Positions 41,991 through 50,317 of a stretch of DNA of 54,867 nucleotides are shown in pieces (within the stretch, counting starts at the first letter, position 1; every line of letters begins with the position of its first letter). A program made the position numbers and the translations under genes. The stretch lies in NCBI GenBank assembly GCA_934569195.1, contig CAKTKB010000001.1:1-54867 (forward strand), in the 5' to 3' direction. This DNA is from an uncultured Oscillospiraceae bacterium (lineage in GTDB: Bacteria > Bacillota > Clostridia > Oscillospirales > Oscillospiraceae). A model generated the notes under the pieces. It did no database searches and was not told where the DNA came from. It was given only the letters and a program-made list of their open reading frames with translations.

Positions 41991-42935
41991 TCAGGGAAGA
42001 TCGGACATGGTGAAGCTGTGCTGCTCCAGCTTGAGCTGCTGGAACACGCTGATCATACCGATCAGGGCGAAAACACCGCCCATGAGCAGGTTGCGGACCA
42101 GAGCGCCGACGTAGTCGCCATCCTGGAAAAGGTTGGAGAAAATCAGGGGAATGTCCGCCATGGTCGCGCCGCGGATTTCGTTGTTGGAAATCATGACCAT
42201 AACGGTCAGCAGATCGCTGCCGAGGCAGCCAATCACAACTCCGAGAATGGCGGCAAGGATGATAATTGCAGGCTTTCCGCGGCCGGATTTTCCGTGGAGC
42301 AGCTCATAGCCCTTCTTGCTGCACCATCCGATCAGCAGCCCCAGGATGGACAGAATGTAGCCGTTGTACTGGACGACGGCCCAGGGAATCGCGCCGACAA
42401 TGGCGCCGAGAAACGCGCCCAATACACCGGTGGCGTAGGAGCCGGTATCGCTGTCCAGCCGCTGCTGCCGCTCCTGCTGTGCCTGTGCGCGCATATGCTC
42501 CGCGCAGGGGGCGTGGAGGTGGATGGCCGTGCCGTCCACCAGCTTCCAGGGGTCGGCATCCGTCAGGGGCGCTCCGCAGGCGACACATACGTCCGCTTTG
42601 GAGGCTCCGGCCTCGTCCAGCATGGGAACAAACCAATCCAGGAAGGCGGTAACGCGCTTCATGGTGCCGGGATTATCGGTAAAGAGAATATCCACCCGGC
42701 TGTCTGTCAGGTTAAACTTGCGGACCCGGAATTCCTTTGTCAGGCTGCGCCCGGCCATGCGCTGCTCGATAGCGCCGATCTGCTCGATGGGGACGCGGGT
42801 TAAAAAGGTCACCAGGATGTAACCGGCCCCTTCGCACAGGGAGGCAGCATAGCCGTGATAGCTGCCATAGGCGACACCGGAGGCAACGCGCATTCCGTTG
42901 GCGGTTGCCAGGCTTTTGAGTTTTTTGCCTATCAT
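41991..42935 (-). CDS. Membrane protein of unknown function with a central Cys/His motif
   Basis: 314 aa, no family recognised. The N-terminal 110 residues look soluble. A possible zinc site follows (VCVACGAPL, then LHLHAPCAEH). Then come a short basic Gln/Arg-rich stretch and about four membrane helices: TGVLGAFLGAIVGAIPWAVV, ILSILGLLIGW, IIILAAILGVVIGCLG and LLMGGVFALIGMISVF. AGGAG lies seven bases before the ATG. It is alone between convergent rex and trmO and ends in the shared terminator. Confidence 0.75.
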   Translation of the reverse strand: MIGKKLKSLATANGMRVASGVAYGSYHGYAASLCEGAGYILVTFLTRVPIEQIGAIEQRMAGRSLTKEFRVRKFNLTDSRVDILFTDNPGTMKRVTAFLDWFVPMLDEAGASKADVCVACGAPLTDADPWKLVDGTAIHLHAPCAEHMRAQAQQERQQRLDSDTGSYATGVLGAFLGAIVGAIPWAVVQYNGYILSILGLLIGWCSKKGYELLHGKSGRGKPAIIILAAILGVVIGCLGSDLLTVMVMISNNEIRGATMADIPLIFSNLFQDGDYVGALVRNLLMGGVFALIGMISVFQQLKLEQHSFTMSDLP

Positions 42936-43007
42936 GTCCTCTCTCCTCTTTCTGTTGGGATATCTGCATCATATCACGGAAGGAGGGCAATGTCAATTCG
43001 GCAAATT

Positions 43008-43691
43008 TTACGGAAGCGGCGTTACATCCAATACGCGGAGCACCTGGTCCTCCACGGTAAAGCGCAGGTTGAAGCCCGCAAAGCTCAGACCGTAGGCGCG
43101 CCCGGGAGCGCGCTGGTAGGAGGGGCGGGGGTCATGGGACAGAACGCCGATGGCGGCCTCCCGTTTCTGCGCAGGGAGCCGCTCCAGAAGCTCCGGCGGG
43201 AAATCCACCTGCAGCAGAAAATCCCCGGCGTGGTCCGTAAAGCCTCCCGATGCATCGGGGTGGCTGTCGCAGTAGGGAAGGTAGGGCTTTATGTCGAAGA
43301 TCGGTGTCCCGTCCAGCAGGTCTGCGCCGCCGACCACCAGGATGTCCCCCAGGTCCGGGGTGGAGCGGACCTCCAGAAGCCGCACGCAGGACAGTCCTAA
43401 GTTATTCGGACGGAAGGGGGAGCGGGTGGCAAATACGCCCATCCGGGTGTTCCCGCCCAGCCGGGGCGGACGCACGGTGGGGGACCAGGGCTTTCCTGCG
43501 GCCAGGGAAAACTGCCATATCAGCCAGAGATGGGAAAAACCCTCGATCCCGCGCAGGGCTTCGCTGACCCGGTATTCCGGCTCCATTACGATGTAGGACA
43601 CGAGGGACTCCACCAGACCGCTCTGACGGGGAATGCCAAATTTACCGGAGAAGTCGCTGCGCATTCTGGCGATGACTTGAATCTGCTCCAT
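43008..43691 (-). CDS. trmO: tRNA t6A37 N6-methyltransferase TrmO (YaeB/TsaA family)
   Basis: SAM-dependent enzyme that methylates t6A37 in threonine tRNA. The 227-aa protein shows the family beta-barrel signature: SDFSGKFGIPRQSGLV, IEGFSHLWLIWQF, then RMGVFATRSPFRPNNLGLSCVRL and LLDGTPIFDIKPYLPYCDS. The start codon lies one base after the stop of the metal permease gene, with only a weak SD, so translation probably depends on the transporter operon. The link between tRNA modification and metal uptake is not explained by known function. Confidence 0.93.
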   Translation of the reverse strand: MEQIQVIARMRSDFSGKFGIPRQSGLVESLVSYIVMEPEYRVSEALRGIEGFSHLWLIWQFSLAAGKPWSPTVRPPRLGGNTRMGVFATRSPFRPNNLGLSCVRLLEVRSTPDLGDILVVGGADLLDGTPIFDIKPYLPYCDSHPDASGGFTDHAGDFLLQVDFPPELLERLPAQKREAAIGVLSHDPRPSYQRAPGRAYGLSFAGFNLRFTVEDQVLRVLDVTPLP

Positions 43692-43692
43692 C

Positions 43693-44532
43693 TTATGCCC
43701 GTGCCTTTCTCATGCAGAAGGTGACCGCAAAAATGCCTGCCAGAACCAGAGAGATGGCGGCGCCGGCGGAGGTGCCCAGGAAATAGGAAACGGTCAGACC
43801 GACCATCCCTGCGGCCAGGGCAAACAGGATGGAAAATACGTGGTACTGCTTCAGGTTGCGGGAGACGTTTCGCGCGGAGGCGCCGGGCAGCACCAGCAGG
43901 GAATTCAGAATCAGCAGACCGACCCAGGAAATGGCCAGCGTCACAATGACGGCAATGGCCGCGGTGAAGAGCGTCTGGACGCGGCTGTTGGGAATGCCCC
44001 GGGAGGAGGCCAGGTTGGGATGGATGCACACCAGCGTGAGCCGGTTGCCCCACAGGACCCAGAAGACGACGGTAAGCACCAGAATCAGCGCCAGCATACC
44101 CAGCTCAGACCCGGTGACGGAGAGAATATCCCCGATCAGGTACCGATTGTATTTGGTGAAGCTGCCGCCGCCAAGGGTGGCGATAAAGATGCCCAGGGCG
44201 ACCGCCGCGCTGGAAAAGACACCGATGAGGGTGTCGGCGGCCTGATTGCTCCGGCTGCGTACGTAGGAAAAGAGCATGGAAAAGCCCACGGAGAAGGCGA
44301 CGGCCACCCAGGTGGGGGCGGCGACACCGCAAATACAGCCGATGGCGATCCCGGTGAAGGCGGAATGCCCCAGAGCGTCGGAGAAGAAGCTCATCCGTCC
44401 GGTGACGACCATGGTGGAGACCAGACCGAACAGCGGCCCCATGAGGAGTACAGCCAGCACGGCATTTTTCATAAAGTCCCATTGGAGCATTTCCAGGGGG
44501 ATTGCGTTGCAGATGGCATACCAGATTTTCAT
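43693..44532 (-). CDS. Zinc/manganese ABC transporter permease (ZnuB-like)
   Basis: A 279-aa polytopic permease of the ABC-3 family with eight or nine hydrophobic segments. The family features MGPLFGLVSTMVVTGRMSFFSDALGHSAFTGI (helices 1-2) and RMSFFSDALGHSA, the conserved cytoplasmic loop, are clear, as is the late block SWVGLLILNSLLVLPGASARNVS. The ATG overlaps the ATPase stop as ATGA. Last transporter subunit before trmO. Confidence 0.9.
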   Translation of the reverse strand: MKIWYAICNAIPLEMLQWDFMKNAVLAVLLMGPLFGLVSTMVVTGRMSFFSDALGHSAFTGIAIGCICGVAAPTWVAVAFSVGFSMLFSYVRSRSNQAADTLIGVFSSAAVALGIFIATLGGGSFTKYNRYLIGDILSVTGSELGMLALILVLTVVFWVLWGNRLTLVCIHPNLASSRGIPNSRVQTLFTAAIAVIVTLAISWVGLLILNSLLVLPGASARNVSRNLKQYHVFSILFALAAGMVGLTVSYFLGTSAGAAISLVLAGIFAVTFCMRKARA

Positions 44533-45287
44533 AGGGCAGCACCGCCTCTCATATGGAAGGTGTTTTGAAATGCGTCGGAGCGCAGCACATCCTCCGGGGC
44601 ACCGGCGCACAGGACCTGATGATCGATCAGGACCACCTGATCCGCGTAGCGGGGAAGCAGGGAGAAGTCGTGGGTGGTCATCAGGATGGACAGATCGTAG
44701 GTACGGCGGATCTGATCCAGCATATCCATCAGCCCGGTCTGGCCCTCCACGTCCACGCCGGAAAGAGGCTCGTCCAGAATCAGAATGTTGGGCATCGGCT
44801 CCAGAGCCAGAGCCAGAAGCACCCGCTGCAGCTCACCGCCGGAGAGCGTGCCGATGCGCTTGCCGATCAGCTCCGTAGCGCCGACCCGGGCAAGACACTC
44901 CGAGACGGTGCGTTCCATGGAGCGGGACAGCCCCAGAAAGGCCGGACGCTTGCCCAGGCAGCAGGCGAAAAGATCGGCCACGCTTACCGGGTCGCCCGGG
45001 TCAAAGGAGGGACTTTGGGGGACATAGCCGATGCGGGGCTTGTGGCGCTGGCGGCTTCCGGGGGCGGAGAAGGAGATGACGCCAGTGTAATCCCGCTGGC
45101 CCAATACGGCCTTCAGGAAGGTGCTTTTGCCTGCGCCGTTGGGGCCGATGAGAGCCACCAGCTGCCCGCAGTGTACGTGCAGGTTTATGTCATGCAGGAT
45201 GGCCTCGCCGCCGATACTGACGCCCAGATCCTGTACCCGCAGGCAGCAGGAATCGCTGCAGGATGCTCCGTGGGTGGGGTGGGTCAT
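44529..45287 (-). CDS. Zinc/manganese ABC transporter ATPase (ZnuC-like)
   Basis: A 252-aa ATP-binding subunit with Walker A GPNGAGKST, Q-loop GYVPQSPSFD, signature LSGGELQRV, Walker B ILILDEPLSGVD and H-loop MTTHDFSLL. A Cys-rich N-terminal extension (SCSDSCCL) is unusual and could touch metal. The ATG overlaps the znuA-like stop by four bases, so all subunits are coupled. Confidence 0.92.
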   Translation of the reverse strand: MTHPTHGASCSDSCCLRVQDLGVSIGGEAILHDINLHVHCGQLVALIGPNGAGKSTFLKAVLGQRDYTGVISFSAPGSRQRHKPRIGYVPQSPSFDPGDPVSVADLFACCLGKRPAFLGLSRSMERTVSECLARVGATELIGKRIGTLSGGELQRVLLALALEPMPNILILDEPLSGVDVEGQTGLMDMLDQIRRTYDLSILMTTHDFSLLPRYADQVVLIDHQVLCAGAPEDVLRSDAFQNTFHMRGGAAL

Positions 45288-46132
45288 GACAGCGCCTCCT
45301 TTATGGTGTCGATGTTGTGATACATAGCCTGAAAATAGTCGTCCCCGGCCATGGCCATGTCCAGAGAATAGACGGCGGCTCCGGTTTCGGCGGACAAAAC
45401 GGAGGCAGCAGCTGTGCTGCCGTTCGTTTCGGTGAAGATGGCCGGCAGAGCGTGGCTGTCGATCAGACCGGCCAGCTCGGTCAGCTCCTGCGCGGAGGCT
45501 TCGCTGCCGGATTCCTCCTCCACGGCGGCCAGAATCTCCAGATCGAACGCCTGGGCAAAGTAGGCAAAGCCGTCGTGGAAGGTAATCAGCTCCCGGGTGG
45601 ACAGGGAGGAAAGCTCCCGGCGGCCATACTGCTCCAGCTCCTCCAGTTCCTCCAGCAGGCCCGACAGGTTTTCGTCAAAGCGGGTCTCATAGGCCGGGTA
45701 GAGCGCCTTCAGTCCGCTGCACAGGTTTCGGGCCATGGCGGCGGCATTTGCGGGGGAGAGCCAGATGTGGGGGTCCCCCTCGCCCGCTTCCTCGCCGGGA
45801 AGCAGCGCGATGCCCGCAGAGGCATCCACCACGGCTTCGGCCTTCTCCAGCGCGTCGTCCATAAAGGCTTCCAGGTGCGCGCCGGAGATCAGGACGACCT
45901 GGGCCGATTCGATGGCCTGCATCTGGGACACCTGCAGCGAGTAGTCGTGCAGGCAGGAAACGCTCTCCGTCACCAGACGGGTCACGGTGAGGTCCGTCCC
46001 CTCGCACAGACGCGAGGCAAACTGCCATACGGGCAGCGTGGTGGCGGCAATGGGGGCCGAGCGCTGCGGCGCGCAGCCCAGCATGGGAAGAAGCAGGATA
46101 CATACGATGAAAAGTGCGGCAATTTTTTTCAT
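45284..46132 (-). CDS. Metal ABC transporter substrate-binding lipoprotein (ZnuA-like)
   Basis: A 282-aa cluster A-I binding protein tethered by a lipobox (LLPMLGC, Cys about residue 20). Candidate metal ligands are the three expected His: LHDYSLQ, GDPHIWLSP and FHDGFAYFAQ, with an acidic residue near the end. The His-rich loop typical of zinc-specific ZnuA is missing, replaced by a short acidic run, so manganese as substrate cannot be excluded. First gene of a four-gene unit ending in trmO. Confidence 0.88.
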   Translation of the reverse strand: MKKIAALFIVCILLLPMLGCAPQRSAPIAATTLPVWQFASRLCEGTDLTVTRLVTESVSCLHDYSLQVSQMQAIESAQVVLISGAHLEAFMDDALEKAEAVVDASAGIALLPGEEAGEGDPHIWLSPANAAAMARNLCSGLKALYPAYETRFDENLSGLLEELEELEQYGRRELSSLSTRELITFHDGFAYFAQAFDLEILAAVEEESGSEASAQELTELAGLIDSHALPAIFTETNGSTAAASVLSAETGAAVYSLDMAMAGDDYFQAMYHNIDTIKEALS

Positions 46133-46153
46133 AAGAACCTCGTTTACGGTAAG

Positions 46154-46183
46154 ATTACAACGGTATTATACCATGTTTGTCAA
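46154..46183 (-). promoter_or_regulatory. Promoter and palindrome upstream of the metal transporter operon
   Basis: Minus strand: TTGACA (46178-46183), 18-bp spacer, TGTAAT (46154-46159). Within the spacer lies the perfect palindrome GGTATTATACC (46162-46172), well placed for a metal-dependent repressor. It does not match the Zur or MntR consensus that I know. A TATAAT inside the palindrome has no -35 at usual spacing. Confidence 0.5.
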
Positions 46184-46184
46184 G

Positions 46185-46210
46185 AAAAAAGGGGCTGCCT
46201 TCGCAGCCCC
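46185..46210 (-). terminator. Intrinsic terminator of the 76-aa protein gene
   Basis: An 8-bp perfect stem (46191-46198 with 46203-46210) followed on the minus strand by TTTTTTC. It abuts the -35 of the metal transporter promoter. Confidence 0.88.
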
Positions 46211-46223
46211 GGGAGTACCGATA

Positions 46224-46454
46224 TCAGTGCTTTTCCATCCAGTCGCTGACTTTTGCCTTAGCCAGGCGGAGAATATCCTCCGTGGGATAGGGAGAAGCCG
46301 CGCCACCGCAGACATACAGGAAATACAGTCCGCCGGGGGTCTGGAACAGAGATTCCTCGTATCCGGCAGGATCGCCAAAGCTGCCGCTGACGAATTTCTT
46401 CACCAGAGTGGCGGTATCGGTATCATACTCCTTTTTGCAGATGATCTTCTTCAT
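46224..46454 (-). CDS. Small conserved-looking protein of unknown function (76 aa)
   Basis: A 76-residue soluble protein starting MKKIICKKEYDTDTATLV, with an aromatic/glycine centre (TPGGLYFLYVCGG) and a helical C terminus (EDILRLAKAKVSDWMEK). I recognise no named family. It has a strong GGAGGT SD, a near-consensus promoter and its own terminator, so it is very likely expressed as a single gene. The longer frame upstream lacks an SD. The pattern is that of a short beta-sheet protein with one helix. Confidence 0.85.
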   Translation of the reverse strand: MKKIICKKEYDTDTATLVKKFVSGSFGDPAGYEESLFQTPGGLYFLYVCGGAASPYPTEDILRLAKAKVSDWMEKH

Positions 46455-46490
46455 GGTATAAACCTCCTTTGCAATCGACGGTGCAGGACT

Positions 46491-46518
46491 ATTATACCTT
46501 GCTGATGTAAAAAAGCAA
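46491..46518 (-). promoter_or_regulatory. Promoter of the 76-aa protein gene
   Basis: Minus strand: TTGCTT (46513-46518), 16-bp spacer, TATAAT (46491-46496), 36 bp before the start codon. Confidence 0.78.
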
Positions 46519-46614
46519 GGGCAATCCGGTAAAAAAATGAAAATAATTCCAAATTTTCCAGGCACAGCCGGGTGAAAGCCGGAAAAACAGCATACGGATG
46601 TGCAGACTGCACAA

Positions 46615-47436
46615 CTATTGTCCGGAATTCTGCCGGTATGTGCCGTCCAGGCAGAACACATAAACGGAGGGAGAAAGGTAACCGGGGTAGAGGGCGCGCC
46701 ATTGCGCAAAGGTGCCGGAATAGAATACGTAGCGCAGCGCGGTGCAGCCGTCAAAGACGTTCGTTCCCATTTCGGTTACCGTGTTGGGGATACAGATGGC
46801 CTCCAGCGCGGTGCAGCCGAAGAAGGCGCGGTCGCCGACGGAGGTTACGCTGTCCGGGAGGAATATGCCCCGCAGATCGGCACAGCCGGAGAAGGCGTAG
46901 CTGCCCACCGACTCCAGTCCCTGGGGAAGGATGGCGGTGGCGATGGAAGCGCCGGCAAAGCAGGAATCCTCCAGAGAGAGGACCTGCCGGCCGCCGATCG
47001 TCTCCGGGACGGTAACCGTGTCGGGAAGGCTGGCGTAGGAGGTGGTGCAGGAAAGGGAACCGGCGGCATCCACCTGCAGATAGGGATATTCTGCCGAGAC
47101 GCGCACGTCGGCGGGGGCTTTCAGGAAGAATACCAGCAGACCCAGGCAGAGCATTCCCAGCATGACCAGGATCGGCGCCAGGCGGGAGCCGGTTTTCTTG
47201 GAGACGGAGGCGTCCTGTTCCTCTATGCCGGGCCACGTCTCTGCATCGGGCCATTCTGCCGGGGCGGGATCCGGACTGTCCTGCGTTTCCTGCGCATCCT
47301 CGGAGGCAAAAAGGGAAGGCTCCATCTCCTTCAGCTTTTCAAAGAAGGAGGACGGCTCTCCGGACAGACGTCTGCCGCACTGACAGCAAAAGACGGATTC
47401 CTCCGGACAATCGTAATGGCAATTGGGACATTGCAT
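46615..47436 (-). CDS. Zinc-ribbon, membrane-anchored leucine-rich-repeat (BspA-type) protein
   Basis: A 273-aa protein. The N-terminal zinc ribbon (QCPNCHYDC, then FCCQCGRRL) is followed by an acidic Pro-rich linker and one membrane helix (LAPILVMLGMLCLGLLVFFL). The outer part has BspA-type repeats with the form 'CFAG...AFSGC.DL..I.LPDSVT.VG..AFFGC.ALE.I'. Such repeats usually bind proteins or host surfaces. ATG at 47436 with GAGGTG upstream. The cytosolic zinc ribbon plus single helix repeats the layout of the parvulin at 2233. Function unknown. Confidence 0.82.
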   Translation of the reverse strand: MQCPNCHYDCPEESVFCCQCGRRLSGEPSSFFEKLKEMEPSLFASEDAQETQDSPDPAPAEWPDAETWPGIEEQDASVSKKTGSRLAPILVMLGMLCLGLLVFFLKAPADVRVSAEYPYLQVDAAGSLSCTTSYASLPDTVTVPETIGGRQVLSLEDSCFAGASIATAILPQGLESVGSYAFSGCADLRGIFLPDSVTSVGDRAFFGCTALEAICIPNTVTEMGTNVFDGCTALRYVFYSGTFAQWRALYPGYLSPSVYVFCLDGTYRQNSGQ

Positions 47437-47462
47437 GAAAAACACCTCGTTTCTTAAGAGAA

Positions 47463-47491
47463 ATCATAACACAGCTTTCCGTTTCGCGCAA
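47463..47491 (-). promoter_or_regulatory. Promoter of the LRR protein gene
   Basis: Minus strand: TTGCGC (47486-47491), 17-bp spacer, TATGAT (47463-47468). Confidence 0.6.
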
Positions 47492-47503
47492 CCGCTATCG
47501 TCC

Positions 47504-47532
47504 TTGCAATGGGGAAAAAGCCGTGATAAAAT
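47504..47532 (+). promoter_or_regulatory. Promoter of the GNAT gene
   Basis: TTGCAA (47504-47509), 17-bp spacer, TAAAAT (47527-47532). It stands back to back with the LRR promoter. Confidence 0.65.
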
Positions 47533-47552
47533 GAAAAAAACGGAGGTGTGGC

Positions 47553-48188
47553 ATGAAGGATATTCCTATTTTTACCACGGAACACGGCGCTGCCGGGCTG
47601 GTTCTGCGGGAAATTCCCTACCGGGGAAATGCTTACGTGCGGCTGCACGCGTCCCAGGAGCCGCTGGAGCTGGCACGGGAATGCGCCCGGTTTTGCCGGG
47701 GATGCGGCGCGGAGCGGGTCTATGGAACGGGGCACCCCGCGCTGGCGGACCTTCCGCTGCATACGCAGATTCTGCGCCTGTCCCGGCTGCGGGAGGGAAT
47801 CGGCGAGACGGACGCGGCTCTCTGGCCGGTGCTGCCGGAGAATGTGGAGCAGTGGCGGCAATTTTATAATCAGCGCATGGCAGACGTGGCAAACGCCGCT
47901 TATATGACGGCGTCGGACGGGGCGGCTATGCTCCGGGCGGGAGACGGATACTTTGTACACCGGGGTGAGGAGCTGCTGGGAATCGGCAGAGCGTCGGGAC
48001 AAACCTTGAGCGTTGTGGCGGCGCTGCGGCCCGGAGCAGGCAGGGACGTGGTGCTGGCCCTGTGCCATGCCCTGACAGAGCAGAGCGTCTGGCTGGAGAC
48101 GGCCCGGAGCAATGCGGCGGCCATGCGGCTGTACGAGAAGCTGGGGTTTTCCCCCGTGAGCCTGGGGGAAAGCTGGTATTGTCTGTAG
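47553..48188 (+). CDS. GNAT-family acetyltransferase
   Basis: A 211-aa protein with a possible degenerate GNAT half at the N terminus and a clearer C-terminal half: LLGIGRASGQTLSVVAALRPGAGRDVVLALC followed by ETARSNAAAMRLYEKLGFSPVS, the acetyl-CoA helix and final beta-alpha-beta. The substrate is unknown. GGAGGT lies upstream of the ATG. It precedes ylxM-ffh but is separated from it by a consensus promoter, so it is probably an independent unit. Confidence 0.82.
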   Translation: MKDIPIFTTEHGAAGLVLREIPYRGNAYVRLHASQEPLELARECARFCRGCGAERVYGTGHPALADLPLHTQILRLSRLREGIGETDAALWPVLPENVEQWRQFYNQRMADVANAAYMTASDGAAMLRAGDGYFVHRGEELLGIGRASGQTLSVVAALRPGAGRDVVLALCHALTEQSVWLETARSNAAAMRLYEKLGFSPVSLGESWYCL

Positions 48189-48213
48189 GATCAGGTGTGC
48201 TCTGGAAAAATAC

Positions 48214-48242
48214 TTGACAAGCGGGAAAAGACATGGTATAAT
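48214..48242 (+). promoter_or_regulatory. Promoter of ylxM-ffh
   Basis: TTGACA (48214-48219), 17-bp spacer, TATAAT (48237-48242): both hexamers match consensus exactly, fitting high expression of the SRP and ribosome operon. Confidence 0.92.
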
Positions 48243-48284
48243 CTCCGGGCAGTCAAGGAAAGTTACTTGACAGGGAGGTTCCGG

Positions 48285-48629
48285 ATGGATGCGTGGGAAT
48301 GGACGCTGCTGTTTGACTATTACGGCGGCTTGCTGACGCAGAAGCAGCGCGAGTGCTTCGATATGCGCTACAATCAGGACCTGTCCCTGGGGGAGATTGG
48401 CCAGCTTCTGGGCGTGAGCCGCCAGGCGGTGTGCGATAACCTGGCCCGGACGGAGGCCCTCCTGTGCAGAATGGAAGAAAAGATTGGCTGCGCAGCCCGG
48501 GACCGTGCGGTCCGCAGGGCGGCAGAGGAAATTTCTGCGGCTGCCGCTCAGCTGCGGGATTACCCGGATGCAGCTGTTTCCACCCTGGCCCGGCGGATCG
48601 CCGCGGCGGCACAGGGCCTTGAGGAGTAG
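48285..48629 (+). CDS. ylxM: YlxM-family helix-turn-helix protein
   Basis: A 114-aa protein of the UPF0122/YlxM family, encoded before ffh throughout Firmicutes and thought to modulate the SRP system. The N-terminal half is a sigma-70 region 4-like HTH: LLFDYYGGLLTQKQRECFDMRYNQDLSLGEIGQLLGVSRQAVCDNLART. The rest is a helical, Ala-rich tail. GGGAGG lies upstream of the ATG. Three bases separate it from ffh. Confidence 0.92.
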   Translation: MDAWEWTLLFDYYGGLLTQKQRECFDMRYNQDLSLGEIGQLLGVSRQAVCDNLARTEALLCRMEEKIGCAARDRAVRRAAEEISAAAAQLRDYPDAAVSTLARRIAAAAQGLEE

Positions 48630-48632
48630 ACT

Positions 48633-49973
48633 ATGGCATTTGAAGGCTTAACTGAAAAAATTTCCGCCACCTTTAAGAAGCTCCGGGGTAAGGGCCGCCT
48701 GAAGGAATCGGACGTAAAGGAGGCCATGCGGGAGATTCGCATGGCGCTGCTGGAGGCGGATGTCAGCTATAAGGTTGTAAAGGACTTCACCAAGTCCGTT
48801 ACCGAGCGCTGTGTGGGCGCGGATGTGCTGGAATCCCTGACACCGGCCCAGATGATCGTCAAGATCGTCAATGAGGAGCTGACCAAGCTGATGGGCAGCG
48901 ACACAAAGCACATCGCCACAAATCCCAAGGGACCCACGGTCGTTATGTTGGTGGGCCTGCAGGGCGCAGGCAAGACCACAAACGGCTCCAAGCTTGCCGG
49001 CCTTATGAAGCGCCAGGGGAAGAACCCCCTGCTGGTCGCCTGCGATATTTACCGTCCGGCCGCCATCACGCAGCTGAAGGTTTGCGGAGAAAAGCTGGGA
49101 ATCCCGGTGTTTGAGGAGGGGCAGACAAGCCCGGTCACCATTGCAAAGGATGCCCTGGCCTATGCGCGGCAGCGGGGCTACGACATGGTTTTCCTGGATA
49201 CGGCAGGACGGCTGCATGTGGATGAGGCCCTGATGCAGGAGCTGAAGGACATTCAGGCCGCCGTAAATCCGGATGAGATCATGCTGGTGGTGGACGCGAT
49301 GACCGGCCAGGACGCGGTCAACGCGGCGCAGACCTTTAACGATTACCTGGATATCGATTCCGTTATGCTCTCCAAGCTGGACGGCGATGCCCGCGGCGGC
49401 GCGGCGCTGTCTGTGCGGGCGGTCACCGGCAAGCCTATTAAGTTTGCCGGTATCGGTGAGAAGCTGGAGGATATTGAGCCGTTCCACCCGGACCGAATGG
49501 CTTCCCGAATCCTGGGCATGGGCGACGTGCTCACCCTTATCGAGAAGGCCGAGCGGGCCTACGACGCAAAGAAGGCCGCGGAGATGGAGGAAAAGCTCCG
49601 CTCCAATCGCTTTACTTTGCAGGATTTTTACGATCAGCTGGTTCAGATGAAGTCCATGGGCTCCATGCAGGATATCCTGGCGCAGATGCCGGGAGGCAGC
49701 GGGCTGAAGAATGTCCAGGTGGACGAAAAGGCCATGTCCCGCACGGAGGCAATCATTCTGTCCATGACGCCCAAGGAGCGGGAGAATCCCAATATCATCG
49801 GCGCCAGCCGCAAGAAGCGGATTGCCGCCGGTTCCGGCGTGCGGGTGGAGGATGTGAATAAGCTGCTCAAGTCTTTTGAGCAGATGCGCAGCCTGATCCG
49901 CCAGTTCTCCGGCCCCGGTGCCGGGCGCAAGATGAAGCGTCTGCGGGGCATGGGCGGTTTTCCGGGGCTTTGA
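48633..49973 (+). CDS. ffh: Signal recognition particle protein Ffh
   Basis: GTPase that binds signal sequences and the SRP RNA and targets ribosomes to FtsY at the membrane. The 446-aa protein has an N domain (GLTEKISATFKKLRG), G domain with GLQGAGKTT, DTAGRL, TKLDGDARGG-equivalent SKLDGDARGG, and a Met-rich M domain (LVQMKSMGSMQDILAQMPG to MKRLRGMGGFPGL). First large gene of ffh-rpsP-khpA-rimM-trmD. Confidence 0.98.
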   Translation: MAFEGLTEKISATFKKLRGKGRLKESDVKEAMREIRMALLEADVSYKVVKDFTKSVTERCVGADVLESLTPAQMIVKIVNEELTKLMGSDTKHIATNPKGPTVVMLVGLQGAGKTTNGSKLAGLMKRQGKNPLLVACDIYRPAAITQLKVCGEKLGIPVFEEGQTSPVTIAKDALAYARQRGYDMVFLDTAGRLHVDEALMQELKDIQAAVNPDEIMLVVDAMTGQDAVNAAQTFNDYLDIDSVMLSKLDGDARGGAALSVRAVTGKPIKFAGIGEKLEDIEPFHPDRMASRILGMGDVLTLIEKAERAYDAKKAAEMEEKLRSNRFTLQDFYDQLVQMKSMGSMQDILAQMPGGSGLKNVQVDEKAMSRTEAIILSMTPKERENPNIIGASRKKRIAAGSGVRVEDVNKLLKSFEQMRSLIRQFSGPGAGRKMKRLRGMGGFPGL

Positions 49974-50058
49974 TCGTCCCGGCTCAGACAATTTTGTTCG
50001 CGGTAAGCACACATTAGGCTTTGCGATATAGAGATTTGAATTTTGGAGGTGAACTCTC

Positions 50059-50298
50059 ATGGTTAAGATCAGACTCAGAAGAATGGGCGCCAAGAAGGCT
50101 CCTTACTACCGTATCGTGGTTGCGGATTCCCGCTTCCCTCGTGACGGTCGCTGCATCGAGGAAATCGGCACCTACAATCCCCTGACGGAGCCTGTTGCCA
50201 TCACGGTGGACGCCGAGAAGGCACAGACCTGGATCAAGAACGGCGCACAGCCCACTGACACCGTTCGCGGCCTGCTGAAGAAGGCTGGCGTGCTGTAA
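50059..50298 (+). CDS. rpsP: 30S ribosomal protein bS16
   Basis: A 79-aa ribosomal protein with the family start [25 protein letters not shown] and the [12 protein letters not shown] turn. GGAGGT upstream. Lies 85 bp after ffh; I see no terminator in the gap, so read-through is likely. Confidence 0.98.
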   Translation: MVKIRLRRMGAKKAPYYRIVVADSRFPRDGRCIEEIGTYNPLTEPVAITVDAEKAQTWIKNGAQPTDTVRGLLKKAGVL

Positions 50299-50317
50299 TT
50301 CCCGAAGGAGTGGCGCA

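Noticed and set aside
46599..46613. 15-bp perfect palindrome just beyond the LRR gene stop
   Set aside because: It could be a hairpin, but no T-run follows on the minus strand and it is not in a promoter; too little support to call a terminator or operator.
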